Assembly: GCA_029834535.1 (NCBI GenBank)
Contig: JAQMWT010000322.1
Coordinates: 1-64,000, forward strand
Length of the DNA stretch: 64,000 nt
From: Chrysophaeum taylorii
Taxonomy: Eukaryota > Sar > Pelagophyceae > Pelagomonadales > Pelagomonadaceae
Direction of reading: 5' to 3'
Position 1 is the stretch's first letter; each line of letters starts with the position of its first letter. The position numbers were made by a program, and so were the translations under genes. Below, in pieces: positions 42,917 to 59,032 of this stretch. The notes below the pieces were generated by a model. It did not search any database, was not told where the DNA came from, and saw only the letters and a list, made by a program, of their open reading frames with translations.

Positions 42917-45900
42917 TCAGAGCATGGCGTACGCGGACAAAATCCGCTTCTTGCGCGCGCCCTCAACCCCAGCTCGGCCAGTGCCGTCTTTGCCGGGCCG
43001 GCCATGTCTCGCGCTGCTTCCATCACGGCCGAGGCTTCTTCCGGTGGTGTGTGACACCCTGCTTCGTTCGGTGCTTTTGCTGCGACTATTGCGGCGTTGG
43101 TGGGAGTTCGACCTTGGAGAATCATACGGCTGCAGTTGCTCCGAAGAGGACATAGAATCGCTATCACGGCTGCTTCTGCTTCTTCTGCTGGATCGCCCGC
43201 GCGTCACGCTGCTCTTATAGTTCTTGCGCGCCCTGGTGTTGTCATCAGCCCTGTACCTGCTGTGCTCGCTGCTGTTGCTGTGGCAATTTTCATTGTACCG
43301 CGACCTTGATCTCGAGCGCAGAGCAGACAGTGTGTATGGTTGGGCCTCGTTGCGACCCCTGCTCGGCGCTTTACTGAACCGGCTTCGTTCCCGACTGTTT
43401 ACACTCCTTTCATTTCCGATGCGGGCTCTGGTGGTGATGTCAACCTTGATGTCGCCCTTGCTGTGAGTAGAACGACCGCGCTGGCTGCTGTTGCTCTGAT
43501 CATAGCAGCCATGGCATGAATTCGGCTCATCCACACGACTGGCCGGGCGCGGCGGGAAGTTCACCTCGGGGCTCAAACGTCCTTGTCTTTTGCCGCATTC
43601 TTTGTTGGCCCGGGTTCTTCTTGCATCCTCGGCGCCAATTTGTCCTAGCTCGCTGATGTTGTGGTCATCGTCGCTTGGGCGCGAGGCAGCAGCTGCCACA
43701 GGCACCTGCGAAATTCGCTGAGCGGTCACATACTCGGCTGCTGCCTTTGTTGCGTGTCCATGCTGGTCTCGTTGCGCAAGAATGGCCCGAATTTGATCTG
43801 CAACCAGCATGGATGAAACAGGCGAGGATGCAGACACCCGGCTTGGATGGCACACGGGCCGAGCCTGAGACGTATGTGCGAGGACTTGGGTCCAACTTCG
43901 CGAAAAGGAACGTGAGGGAGCTGACACACAGGCTGGCTCTGGTGGTACTCTCGGGAGGTCGAAGGGGTTCGTGTGCACGCCCCAGCCTTCAGAGCTTCGC
44001 ACCAGTTTCAGTCTTATGCCTGTCGCTGTTGAACGCACATCATTAGCCTCGCTGTTTATGCGCAAATCCTGCCGAGGAACTTGTAGAGAGTCGGCGCGCG
44101 GTTGAGCACGGCCCTGCTGTTCTGGCAGCTCAGCTACGGTAAACGCGGCCTCTTGCTCTTCTCCATCTTGCGCGAGATCCTCCGGTGCTATTTTTGCTGA
44201 CATCGCCAACATCGCTGTCAACGAGGGTGCGGCTTGATCGGACTGCTGCTCAGGTGAGGGACGTGCCTCGGATAGGCTTCGCACGGTGCCAACTGCACTC
44301 ACAGCGCCTGCGGATAGTCGGGAAGTCGACTGCGCTGCCTCTGTGGTATCAGGGAACACGTGCACTACCAGCGTGCCACTTTGCTCGACATTTGTGGCCG
44401 CCGAGTCGGCATTGTTGCTCGAGGAAGCGTGTTGCCCGGGACAACTTTTGCGCTGCCGATGACGCCGCGCTGCCTCGTCAGTTATTGATGAATGTGGTGA
44501 GGCGACACCCAGCTGCGCGCTTTCGGGAACGTGCACAGTCGCCATACCATCGTTGTTGCTTGAGAATGCGGATTGCGCTGGCTGTTGCTCAGGATGGGAG
44601 TCTCGCTGCTGGTTGCTCTGTGTTGCCTCGTCGGTGCTTGAAAGCGCTGACATCGCTTCGATGTGTGGCAACGCAAAATACTCAATGCCAAAGCGCGTCG
44701 TCGAAGAGCAATCCTCATGCATTGCGGATGCGGGGTGCGCTGCTTGTTGTTCGAAAAGGCTTTCATGCTGCCGTTGGCTCTGCGTTGCCTCGCGGGTGCT
44801 TGCTGCGCCTGCGGGCATTGATGTTGATGTTACACCCAGCAACACACCTGCGTCGACTTGCACGGCCACCGCGCCGCCGTTGTCGCTCGGGGATGTGGGC
44901 TGCTCGAGCTCTTGCTCAGGACGTCGATCCCCCCGCTGATTTCTCCGCAGCGCATCGTTGATGCTCATCGTGCCCGCAGGCTTCAACATCGGCCTCTCAT
45001 CAAGCACGACGTTGCACTCAACGTGCATGGCAACCGTGATATTGCCCTCGTTCGATGGTGCCCTTTGCTCTGTTTGTTGGGGCTCTTGCTGCTGAAGGCT
45101 CTGCTGTGCACCGCTGGCGCTTGTTGTGTCTGCAGGAGGTGATGTCAGGTGTGGTACCACGGGGCTTTCTGACTGTCGCTCAGGAGGGGTTTCTTGCTGC
45201 TGAAGTCTCCGCAGCTCGCCACCCGTGCATTCTGCACTGCCGGTGTGTACTGAATCTGAAGCCTCCGGGCTAGCCAGGACCATGCTCTGTGACGTGGACA
45301 GGGCCAGTGAATCAGCATCCTTGATCATCACGCCGTCATCGTCAGAAAGTCGGGAAGAAGCTTGCTGCGCGGGAGTTAAACCCAACGCAGCAAGGTCCAC
45401 ATTTGCCACCATGCCTGCACCAGATTTTCGGGATGATGGGACAGGGCTGCGATCCTCAAAGGGTTCGAACGGTTCTGCGCGGGCAACAAGCCCCTCGCTT
45501 TGAGAGGCGACTTCGATCTTTCCACTTTTCTCTGCAGCAAGCCCAAAGAAGGATGATGAGGTAGACGGGGACAGGCCCACAGACACCGACGCGTTGCTTC
45601 CTTTCTGTCCAGGTGGTTCCACCTGGAGTAGCCTTGACTCTGTGGTCCAAGGTGCAGCGGGCTCCGTCGTTACATTGTCGAGTGCGGTGCTGGACCTTAT
45701 TTCTGCCTCTGGAGAAGAGAGTAAAGTCTTCGTAACGTCGACATCGCGATCCGCACACGACGGGGATGCTGGTCTCGACGGGGATGCTGGTCTCGCCTCT
45801 TGGTTTGCAGTTTCTCTCGGGGGAATAGTGTCGTCGACTTCGTCCGAATGAAAAACCAGGGCAAGTGGGTGCTGCTTCTTTCTCCTTACAGTCGGAACCA

Positions 45901-47407
45901 TGTTTGCCTCACCATCGTGCCCGATCACTGGCCCGGCCATCTGGATGCTGGGAGTCGTCGAATGAGGTCCACGGTTTCGTTCGTCCAGCACCCGGCCTGT
46001 AGATTCGCCGCCCATTCGCTTGCTGATGTTGACAAAGTTGAGTGCAGCTAGCTGAAAACCACTTGCCTTCCTCTTCTTCGTCCGTGAGGCAGCCCGAGCT
46101 GGAGCTGGCGAAAGAGCAGGCCTCATCGTCGTCTTTGCTTTCGTCGTCCTCGTATCGTCCGACTCCTCCGCCAGCGGACACTTCGCTTTGTGCCGTTTCT
46201 TCGCCTCGATGCGCTTGTACGACGCGCTCGGTGAGGACGCTACGGGCTCTGCTGGCAAGATCGACGGGACCTGCGGTGACTGGGCATCGTTCTGTTTGGT
46301 CGTCTCCGTGTAGTCCGCATCCACCACCATCGAGCGCGTCTCTTGCTGCCGGCTGTTCGCATCGATGCGAGGGTACGAGGATGGAGAGGACACGGCAGGC
46401 TGTTCTGGCGCGCACAACGGAATCTTAGGTAGTTGCACGTCAAGGTCCGTTGAATTTGCATGATGCACAGCAGGATGCATTTTCTGTGCAGCCTCGCGGC
46501 GAGATGCATGATGACAGGGAGACGACGCCGCAGTCGGCGTCGTCGTAATGGGCAGATAGTCTTCTTCGCCCCCGCGAGCCTCCGATGAAGTAAACGTGGG
46601 AGTTGCGGCGTCGCTTTGCGTCTCGGGCACAGGCGCAGTGCCGTCAGCAAGGCTCGGACCTTCTTCTTCTTCTTTGAACACACTGTGGGTGTCTTCAAGC
46701 AAGGAGGGTTTGTTGTTGTTCCGAGACGTGTCACCAACGACCGCGACTGTGTTTTGCTCGGATGTTCGCTCCAGTGCTGCACGTTTGTTGTTGTCTTTCT
46801 TGCCGTGTGGCGATGCGTGTCGCTCTACATCCGGCACGACGCGCTTCCTTTTAAATCGCCCGTCGCTTTTCCTTGCCGAGGGCTTCTTCGGAGAAGGCGA
46901 GCCTGCCGGCTTGTTAAGGCCGAGGAGCTCAATTGCCCGCGTAATCTTCGTAACTTGTCGCCCGCAGCCACCCGCCAGTCGCACGGCCTCGTGATGATGC
47001 TGAGCGACACTCGACGTTTCGAGGAGCTTGATACACGCTGCAAGGACGGCACCCCTCCAGCCTTTTTCTTCTTTCCTGCGGGGGGAGAAGCACGTGTCGC
47101 GCGCGTAATTCGGCCACCGAGCGCACCTGCAAGTTTCTTCCATAATTTTCGAATAGTACGGCCTGAAGGGGAGGATTCGGTCCTCGTCGTCGTATATGTC
47201 GTCCATGTCTTCGTGATTCAGGTAGTAGACCTCGGTGCTCTTCTTACCGTCATCGCGAGACTGGCATCAACGCAGCGCAAGATAAGAAGCACAGCTACCA
47301 AGACAGGTATCGCACACCTCCACTTCCGCTGGCCACGCCTTTTCCGTCCGCGTATGTGATTCAATCCACACGATTTCCTTCTTCTCGGGTATGTACGGCG
47401 GCGCCAT
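42917..47407 (-). CDS. Large disordered SR-rich protein with an N-terminal PWWP-like domain (one predicted intron)
   Basis: The long open frame (ATG at 47206) is continuous upstream to 47260. A short first exon (47318-47407) and a 57-base intron (47261-47317, GT...AG) give a natural start. Joined, residues about 12-70 read as a PWWP-like fold: IVWIESHTR, AWPAEV, VYYLNHEDMDDIYDDEDRILPF. PWWP domains read methylated histone H3 and DNA. The following 1300 residues are low-complexity (Ser, Gln, Pro, Glu) with many QQ/RQ spacers, and the C-terminal 200 residues are rich in RS/SR dipeptides, as in splicing-related proteins. A chromatin or RNA-processing role is inference. The intron needs transcript evidence; without it the protein starts at 47206. 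Confidence 0.55.
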
Positions 47408-47607
47408 CGCTTCGCGTCAGGACTACAACCCGGTTGCTGTGCTCTTGCCGCGCCGTTGGTCTTATTATGCTAAGACGCCATCGCCTCGCTCGAACAGAGA
47501 GTGTTCCTTCCTCTTTGACCGTTGAAAGACCGTTGATTTCGTAATAAGAATACTGCACAGATTCGAAACAGAGTGTGCAAGTATTCAGTTTTTACAAAGA
47601 GAAGAAG

Positions 47608-47838
47608 ATGACATTGGGTCTGCAGGCCTTTCGCTTCACGTTGTACGTGTCGCTGCCGGTTTTGGCGACGATCACGTACGCCAACCCGACGCTCATGCAC
47701 AAGATCGTGACACGGGTGCGTGTTTCTGCTGCCGTTGTCGCTCGAAGCATCGCGCAGATGAATTACATTGTTTACCCCCCCGAGGGTGAGCGTCCTCCGA
47801 TCGGCGAGGAGATCGAGAAGTACCGGAAGCCGCGATGA
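47608..47838 (+). CDS. PET100: PET100-like cytochrome c oxidase assembly factor
   Basis: 76 codons as read. The N-terminus (LGLQAFRFTLYVSLPVLATITYANP) is a short matrix segment and one membrane span, and the C-terminus YIVYPPEGERPPIGEEIEKYR matches the family's YPPE.RPP.e motif. PET100 is an inner mitochondrial membrane protein needed to assemble complex IV. Between them lie 14 residues absent from homologues. They correspond to 42 bases (47716-47757) that begin GTGCGT and end GCAG, so they are either a very short in-frame intron or an insertion. The next gene is convergent (stop at 48052); the 213 bases between them hold no gene. Confidence 0.7.
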   Translation: MTLGLQAFRFTLYVSLPVLATITYANPTLMHKIVTRVRVSAAVVARSIAQMNYIVYPPEGERPPIGEEIEKYRKPR

Positions 47839-48051
47839 TGCAACAACAACACCCGCCGGAGGGAGAGAGAAAGAAAGCTAGCCCCACTCGAATCACCACA
47901 GCCTCATCGTGAAAGAGCGAGCGACTGGTAGGTAGTAATAACGTCGTCCTTCTCTTAGCGACAACCGAGCTAATAAAAGCGCGCTTGATTGCTTAATTTT
48001 TGTAAAAATCGGCGCGCAAAAGAAAGCGCGGTTCGCGCGGCGCCCAGGGAG

Positions 48052-49542
48052 TCAGTCGTAGGAGTATATTGCGCGATCAGAAGAGGGCGGGACTCGAGAG
48101 CACGGCGAAGCCCGCGGCGACCTGCGGAGGGAAGATCCATCGACAGCAACAAAAGGACTCACGCCGCCCTCGTTGACGCCGAGGAGCTTCTGGCGAAGGA
48201 GGTGTCCGCAGACGTCGTTAAGGAGGACGGCGTCGGGTCCGTCGGCGAGAAAGGCGCCGTACACGCCGAGCTCGGCGACGCAGTCGCCGGCCGTTGCGAT
48301 GCCGTTCCTGACGAGGGCGCCGGGCTTGGGTTTGCTGGTGATGCGTTCCATGAGGATGTAGGCCGCCCTCTGCGCGGGGGTCATGGCGCGGAGGGCGTCC
48401 GCGAGGTCGGCGTCGTAGAGATTATTCCCGCCGCCCTCGCGCTGGGGTTTGAGGACGAAGGCCTGCGGCGCGTCGAGGGCGCGAGCAACGGCGTCGTCGG
48501 CGCCGGGGGCGGCCTCGTCGAGGTCGAAGAGGCCGGCGAAGACCTCGCGCACCTCTCGCGCCGAGGCGTCGCCCGAGCGACCGACGAATCGCTCGAGAGC
48601 GCCGGGCGCCGCCAGAGCTTGCTGGACCTTCTTTGTCCCGGCGAGCTGGTAGGCCGCCGAGGGGCACTTGACGGCGAGAGACGCCTCGACCAACCCGCGG
48701 GCCGTCCACTCGTCGGAAGTCGGGTAGTCGTCCGGGGAGTAGCCGGCGCGGAAGTAGACGACCGAGAACTCGACGCCGTCCAAGACGAGCGGTTTTCCCG
48801 GTGCCGTGTCGGCCTTGGCGAGCTCTTTGAGGGTGACGCGCTGCATCGGGATTCCGTGGTCGTCCCAGAGCGCGTGCTCTAGCATGCGTTGATCCATTTG
48901 ATTCCTCTCGTTCGGCTGAACGACCATCGCGACGCGCGGCGAGCTTACAGAGCGTCGCGACGCGTACGCGCGGTGGGCTTCCGCGATGCCGGCGGCGAGG
49001 CCGCGACCGGCGGCGTTCGGAGGGAGCTCTTCCAAGTTGGACTTATTCTTGGCCGCCAAGTACCGGTGGAGCCTCGAGATCGTCTCCGAGAGGCACGCGA
49101 AGCTGCTCGCTATGGTGTTGATCTCCACCTGAAGGGACCGCGAGACTCCGTCCTTCTCGTCCAACATATAGTCGGATCTCAAAAGGCCGAGCGTGAGGGG
49201 TTGGGGGTTGGGGTGCTCGCGGTACACTCGAAAAACGTTCGCGGTGAACTCGTCGCTCGCGACCGTCTCGATTAACACCCGTTCGAGCCACGCGCCGTCG
49301 CGCGACGCGCGATCCACGACCAGGCACAACGTCTTCTGGATCTCGCAGACCTTTTCGTACTCGGAACGCGGCCACGGAAACGGCGCGAGCGAAAAGGGCG
49401 CGTGCGAAAACGCCCCGCCGACCTCGTAGGCCTCGCCGAGGGCCTCGGCGTCGGCGTGCGGCAGCGCGTACACGGCGCCGTGCGCGACGCACCACGACAC
49501 GGCCTCGGGGATCATCGCCGGGTCCAGTTCCATTTTCGCCAT
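48052..49542 (-). CDS. GSS: Glutathione synthetase, eukaryotic type
   Basis: About 496 residues from the ATG at 49542 (MAKMELDP). Eukaryotic glutathione synthetase joins gamma-glutamylcysteine and glycine with ATP. Signature parts: EINTIASSFACL (substrate-binding), VVQPNERNQMDQR, YFRAGYSPDDYPT, and the glycine-rich ATP loop FVLKPQREGGGNNLYD at about residue 365. Near the C-terminus NEGGVSPFVAVD corresponds to the Gly/Ala-rich lid, but the final about 30 residues (Arg/Ser-rich) do not resemble the family, so the true end may differ. The frame stays open upstream to about 49650, but the first good ATG for a cytosolic enzyme is at 49542; a longer hydrophobic N-terminus from 49641 is possible. 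Confidence 0.88.
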   Translation of the reverse strand: MAKMELDPAMIPEAVSWCVAHGAVYALPHADAEALGEAYEVGGAFSHAPFSLAPFPWPRSEYEKVCEIQKTLCLVVDRASRDGAWLERVLIETVASDEFTANVFRVYREHPNPQPLTLGLLRSDYMLDEKDGVSRSLQVEINTIASSFACLSETISRLHRYLAAKNKSNLEELPPNAAGRGLAAGIAEAHRAYASRRSVSSPRVAMVVQPNERNQMDQRMLEHALWDDHGIPMQRVTLKELAKADTAPGKPLVLDGVEFSVVYFRAGYSPDDYPTSDEWTARGLVEASLAVKCPSAAYQLAGTKKVQQALAAPGALERFVGRSGDASAREVREVFAGLFDLDEAAPGADDAVARALDAPQAFVLKPQREGGGNNLYDADLADALRAMTPAQRAAYILMERITSKPKPGALVRNGIATAGDCVAELGVYGAFLADGPDAVLLNDVCGHLLRQKLLGVNEGGVSPFVAVDGSSLRRSPRASPCSRVPPSSDRAIYSYD

Positions 49543-49663
49543 CACCTTCAAACTCGAGGGGCCCGATACGTAAATGGACGACGACGACGCGCGGAACAAG
49601 AACAACCACCAGAATACAACAACCCAGGAGGAGGAGGGCATCCACCACACACGCGTAGCCCCT

Positions 49664-49936
49664 TCCTAACTACTAATCGACAGATGTTTGTCTGTTTGTT
49701 TGTCTGTCTGTCTGTCTGTTTGTCCCTCGATTTAGGGTAAGGATCAGTCAGGCGCGAGAGTAAGGATCAGGTAGGTGCGAGAGCCAGACAGTGATCCTCC
49801 AAGCCGTCTACGGCGACCTCGCAGACTATTTCCACGACCCGCGGCGGCTCTTTTAGCCAGCGCGCCATTCTCACGCCCCGTCGAAACGATGTTGTCGATG
49901 CTGACAACGCCGCGCGCATGACCGCGGCCTTTTTTC
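49664..49936 (+). mobile_element. Helitron-like 5'-end fragment between GSS and mL53
   Basis: Starts TCCTAACTACTAATCGACAG and continues through the CTGT/TTGT tract, TTTAGGGTAAGGATC and the start of the helicase fragment (VYGDLADYFHDPRRLF, then stop), ending in the AAGGCCGCGG region at about 49936. It is the same family as the 27-33 kb array but in opposite orientation. It fills most of the space between two divergent genes. Confidence 0.75.
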
Positions 49937-50020
49937 TAATTTTAATAAGGGGGAGGGCTTTTTAGGAGGAGAAGACTCTCAAAAAGGCGGCGTGTCGTCG
50001 TATTAGGGTTAGTTATTATC

Positions 50021-50368
50021 ATGGGTTTCAAGGTGCGGCGCGAGCAGGCCGTCGGACTCTTCAAGTTCGTCGAGTCGTTGCAGTTTCGGTTCGATCCGTT
50101 TCGGGTCGAGTCGCGCGCGCTCAAGGAGACGTGGCGGCAGATGTCGTCGCCGCGGTTCTTGGCGGCGAACCCCAAGGCCAAGGTGGGCGTCGAGATGAAA
50201 CGAGGTGGGCCGCCGAGCCTCGAGCTCGTCCTCGTCGACGGGAGACGATGGGCCGTCGAGGATGCGAGCGACTACACGGCGAAAGACCTCGTTACCGAGA
50301 TCCAGTTGAAGGCCTACCTCCTCGAAATGGAGTACCTCGAGACGAACAAACCGATGCCAACAACCTAG
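50021..50368 (+). CDS. MRPL53: Mitochondrial large-subunit ribosomal protein mL53
   Basis: 115 residues. The pattern FRFDPFRVESRALKETWRQM, SSPRFLAANPKAKVGV, PSLELVLVDGRRW and DLVTEIQ follows mL53 of animals and fungi (V.F.PF..n..s.r.fl...s..k....N....v.........p...v.f.DG....), a thioredoxin-like fold. The length is usual for mL53. Other members of the L51/S25/CI-B8 superfamily (mS25, mL43, NDUFA2) are weaker fits by pattern. It shares a promoter region with the divergent glutathione synthetase gene. Its stop is only 13 bases from the stop of the convergent katanin gene. Confidence 0.65.
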   Translation: MGFKVRREQAVGLFKFVESLQFRFDPFRVESRALKETWRQMSSPRFLAANPKAKVGVEMKRGGPPSLELVLVDGRRWAVEDASDYTAKDLVTEIQLKAYLLEMEYLETNKPMPTT

Positions 50369-50381
50369 AGTTTTGTTGTTA

Positions 50382-56416
<6,035 letters not shown>

Positions 56417-56883
56417 AGCATTTTTTCGACTCTTCTAGATATTATATTAATTTATAATCTCCAGACGCCGCCTCCCAAAGTGCGCTCCTTCGAGTCGATT
56501 TGCGAGTACCACTTTGCTGAGGACAGACAGGCTCCCTCTATTTGCAACGCACCCGTGGTTCATTCTGCGGATTGCCATATTTTTTGTTCGGGCACACTCG
56601 CTCGATGTGGCCCACGTACCCCCTTCTGGCCAACGTCGCAGCAGCAAAGGAAAGCCACCTCTTTTGTACAAAGGAGGATGCAACGCGCGCGGTGTTGCCG
56701 CCCCTGTGGCGTGAGTTATTACGCCACGGGTCGCAAAAGCATCGTAGATGGCACCCGATCGGTGGCACCCGATAGGTGGCAACCGATCGGTGGCAACCGA
56801 TCGGTGGCAACCGATCGGTGGCAACCGATCGGTGGCACCCGATCTAAGTAAGCACAGACAAATGACCGACCGACACCCGTTCA
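56417..56883. other. Intergenic region between the LRR and NusG genes
   Basis: Upstream flank of the LRR gene on the left and downstream flank of the NusG-like gene on the right. A minus-strand stretch at about 56590-56640 resembles a frameshifted CCHC zinc knuckle, perhaps a retroelement scrap. The right half is occupied by the minisatellite listed separately. Confidence 0.5.
56750..56844. repeat. 14-bp palindromic minisatellite (GGCAACCGATCGGT)
   Basis: About seven tandem units, two of them variant (GGCACCCGATAGGT and similar). Each unit contains the palindrome ACCGATCGGT. It ends about 35 bases before the stop codon of the NusG-like gene at 56884. Confidence 0.95.
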
Positions 56884-58965
56884 TCAGCGGCTTCTCGGTG
56901 CGGCATCGGAATCCTCGAGGCGGGCAACGAGTTCTGCTTTGCGGCCCGAGACCTTGAGGCCTCGCGCCCTGAGCTCGGCCTTGAGATCGGGGACGGTGAG
57001 GGACGCGTAGTCCATCGCCGCGGCGACGCTGGGTGGCGTCGCGGCCGGTTCGGGGGTGCTGGGAGGAGGCCGGTCCTGTTGTTTTTTCTTGTCGTGTTTG
57101 TCCAAAAAGGCCAGGAGGTCTTGGTCGCCTTGGTCGGCGTCCAACACTTGAAGTAGTTTCTCAAAGTCGTCGTCGTCGTCGTCGTCGTCGTCGGATGCGG
57201 AAAACGGATCGTCGTTATCAATCAAATGGCGGAGGAGGAAATCGTCGTCGGGTTGCGCGGGATCGTTCGCGTCTCGATCTCGTCGCGGGCCTGGCGACGG
57301 GTCGACATCCGAGCCGTCGGTGGGCAACGCGTCTGCGAAGTCGCGTCGGTCGTCCGCGAATACCATCTCCCCGCGGTCGCCGCGTCTCCTCGCGGGTGAT
57401 GGCTTCGCATCCTCGAGGTACCGGTCATCTTGATCGTCGGAGAAAAGGTCGTCGTCAAAGCCGCCGAGCTCGTGGAGGAACGAGTCGTCTTTCAGGGCGC
57501 CGCCCCGGGCGAAGTCCTCGAGCGCTTTTTCGGCGCTCGCCAAGTCGTCGACGAACGCTCGCTGACTTTTCGCCTCGGGAGCGGCTCGGCCGACGACTTC
57601 GCGTTGGTCGAAATCGTCGCGCAGGAACTCGCGGAGGAGGAAGGAGTCGTCGTCACCTGGGTTGGTGGCCTTTGACCTTTGCTCGTCCTCGGAAAACATG
57701 TCGGATTCGAGCAGCTCGCGAAGGAAGGCGTCGTCTTCGGGGGACGTCGTCGACCCGCTCGTCTTCGGCTGCAACGACAAGATTTCGTCGTTGAAGAGGT
57801 CGTCGTCCGTGAGCAGGACGCCACGTTGTTGGCGCTGCGTATCCTGCTTCGCGAGGTCCTCGAGGACCTTGTCTTCGTCGTCCGACTCGAGCAGTCGACG
57901 CAGAAAGTCAGAATCTTCGTTCTTCTTTTGGAGGCCCCGCCGCGTGGAGGGCCTCGCCTCGTCGTCGACGTCGCTGAGAAACGACCGGAGGTAGGAAGCG
58001 TCGGTATCGTGTCCCCGGACATCATCATCATCGTCGTCGTCGAAGGGGGAGTCGGACCGGGCGGCGACGGCAGCCTTGACGTCCCAGCGAGAGCGCTTCC
58101 GCTGCTTCTCCTCGCGTGCCGGCTTGGGCGCGTTGCTTTCGCGTCTCGCTTTGACGCGCTCGCGACGCGCTTGGATCTGCGCGTCGTGAGACAGCACGTC
58201 CCTCGGCTCGAGCTCCTGCTGCTGCTGCTGCTGCTGGCGCTCCTCGCGGACGATTTCCTCGACCTCGAGCTTGCGCACGAGCTTAGGCTCGAGCGGCACG
58301 TCGAAGACGTTCGATCCGACGCCCAGCAAACGCACGATGAGCTGGTCGTTTCTGACGCTCCGCACGACCCCCCTTTCCCCGGCGTGCGTCCCGTCGACCA
58401 CCGCGACGCGATCCCCGATCAAGTACGTCCCAACGATTTCCGAGCTCATCTCGTTCTGCCGGGCGACGATGCTCAGCATCCTTTCTGCCTCGTCGGAGCG
58501 CAGAGCGACCGGCCGCACCTTGCCTCGAACGTCCGTGCCGATGAAGTTGACCACCTTGGGCATCTCCATCAGCATCAACCAAATGTCGTGCTGGAGCTTG
58601 ATCCGACAGAATACGTAGCCGGGATACACGATTCGCGCCTTGTGCGTCACCTTCTTCCCCAGAGCTCCCGCGACGTTCTCGTAGGGCACGACGATCTCCG
58701 CAACGCATTCCTTGAGGGACGGCCTCTCCTCCAGCATCTGCACGATCTGCGACGCGATCCGCTTCTCCTGACCCGTGTAGCACTGCAAGATGTACCACCC
58801 GTACTCGTTCGACGCCCACGACTCGTGCCACCCCTGGGAGTCAGACTCAACCTCCTTGGTCACGGACGCCCCCAAACACGACCGGTGCCACTGTCCGCTG
58901 GGGCACACAAACCCCAGCGCCGTCGCGATCAACGCGGCGAACACGCCACCCTGGCGAAACAACAT
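56884..58965 (-). CDS. Plastid-targeted NusG-like factor with acidic repeats and SAP domain
   Basis: 693 residues. The N-terminus (MLFRQGGVFAALIATALGF) is a signal peptide ending before a Phe, the import signature of secondary red plastids. Residues about 53-170 are a NusG N-terminal domain (GWYILQCYTGQEKRIASQI, YPGYVFCRI, VVNFIGTD) and about 180-215 a KOW motif (GDRVAVVDGTHAGERGVV). NusG binds RNA polymerase and affects pausing and termination. A Gln run and an Arg-rich, acidic central region follow, with at least six copies of a D-x-F/Y-L-R-x-L-L-type motif. A SAP domain, usually DNA-binding, closes the protein (LTVPDLKAELRARGL, SGRKAELVARLE, last about 45 residues). The divergent SEC13 gene starts 67 bases away. 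Confidence 0.85.
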   Translation of the reverse strand: MLFRQGGVFAALIATALGFVCPSGQWHRSCLGASVTKEVESDSQGWHESWASNEYGWYILQCYTGQEKRIASQIVQMLEERPSLKECVAEIVVPYENVAGALGKKVTHKARIVYPGYVFCRIKLQHDIWLMLMEMPKVVNFIGTDVRGKVRPVALRSDEAERMLSIVARQNEMSSEIVGTYLIGDRVAVVDGTHAGERGVVRSVRNDQLIVRLLGVGSNVFDVPLEPKLVRKLEVEEIVREERQQQQQQQELEPRDVLSHDAQIQARRERVKARRESNAPKPAREEKQRKRSRWDVKAAVAARSDSPFDDDDDDDVRGHDTDASYLRSFLSDVDDEARPSTRRGLQKKNEDSDFLRRLLESDDEDKVLEDLAKQDTQRQQRGVLLTDDDLFNDEILSLQPKTSGSTTSPEDDAFLRELLESDMFSEDEQRSKATNPGDDDSFLLREFLRDDFDQREVVGRAAPEAKSQRAFVDDLASAEKALEDFARGGALKDDSFLHELGGFDDDLFSDDQDDRYLEDAKPSPARRRGDRGEMVFADDRRDFADALPTDGSDVDPSPGPRRDRDANDPAQPDDDFLLRHLIDNDDPFSASDDDDDDDDDFEKLLQVLDADQGDQDLLAFLDKHDKKKQQDRPPPSTPEPAATPPSVAAAMDYASLTVPDLKAELRARGLKVSGRKAELVARLEDSDAAPRSR

Positions 58966-59032
58966 TGTTGTGGGTTACTTCAATCCGTGCCCTAGGTTAA
59001 TAATAATAATAACCCCAGAGACAGACGAGAGG
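58966..59032. promoter_or_regulatory. Short divergent promoter between NusG-like gene and SEC13
   Basis: Only 67 bases separate the two start codons. It contains a TAATAATAATAATAA tract and CCCTAGG. Both 5' leaders and any core promoter elements must fit here or overlap the neighbouring coding sequence. Confidence 0.6.

Noticed and set aside
56520-56720. Possible CCHC zinc-knuckle protein on the minus strand
   Set aside because: The Cys/His residues fall in different frames and the frames run into the minisatellite. Too short to support a gene.
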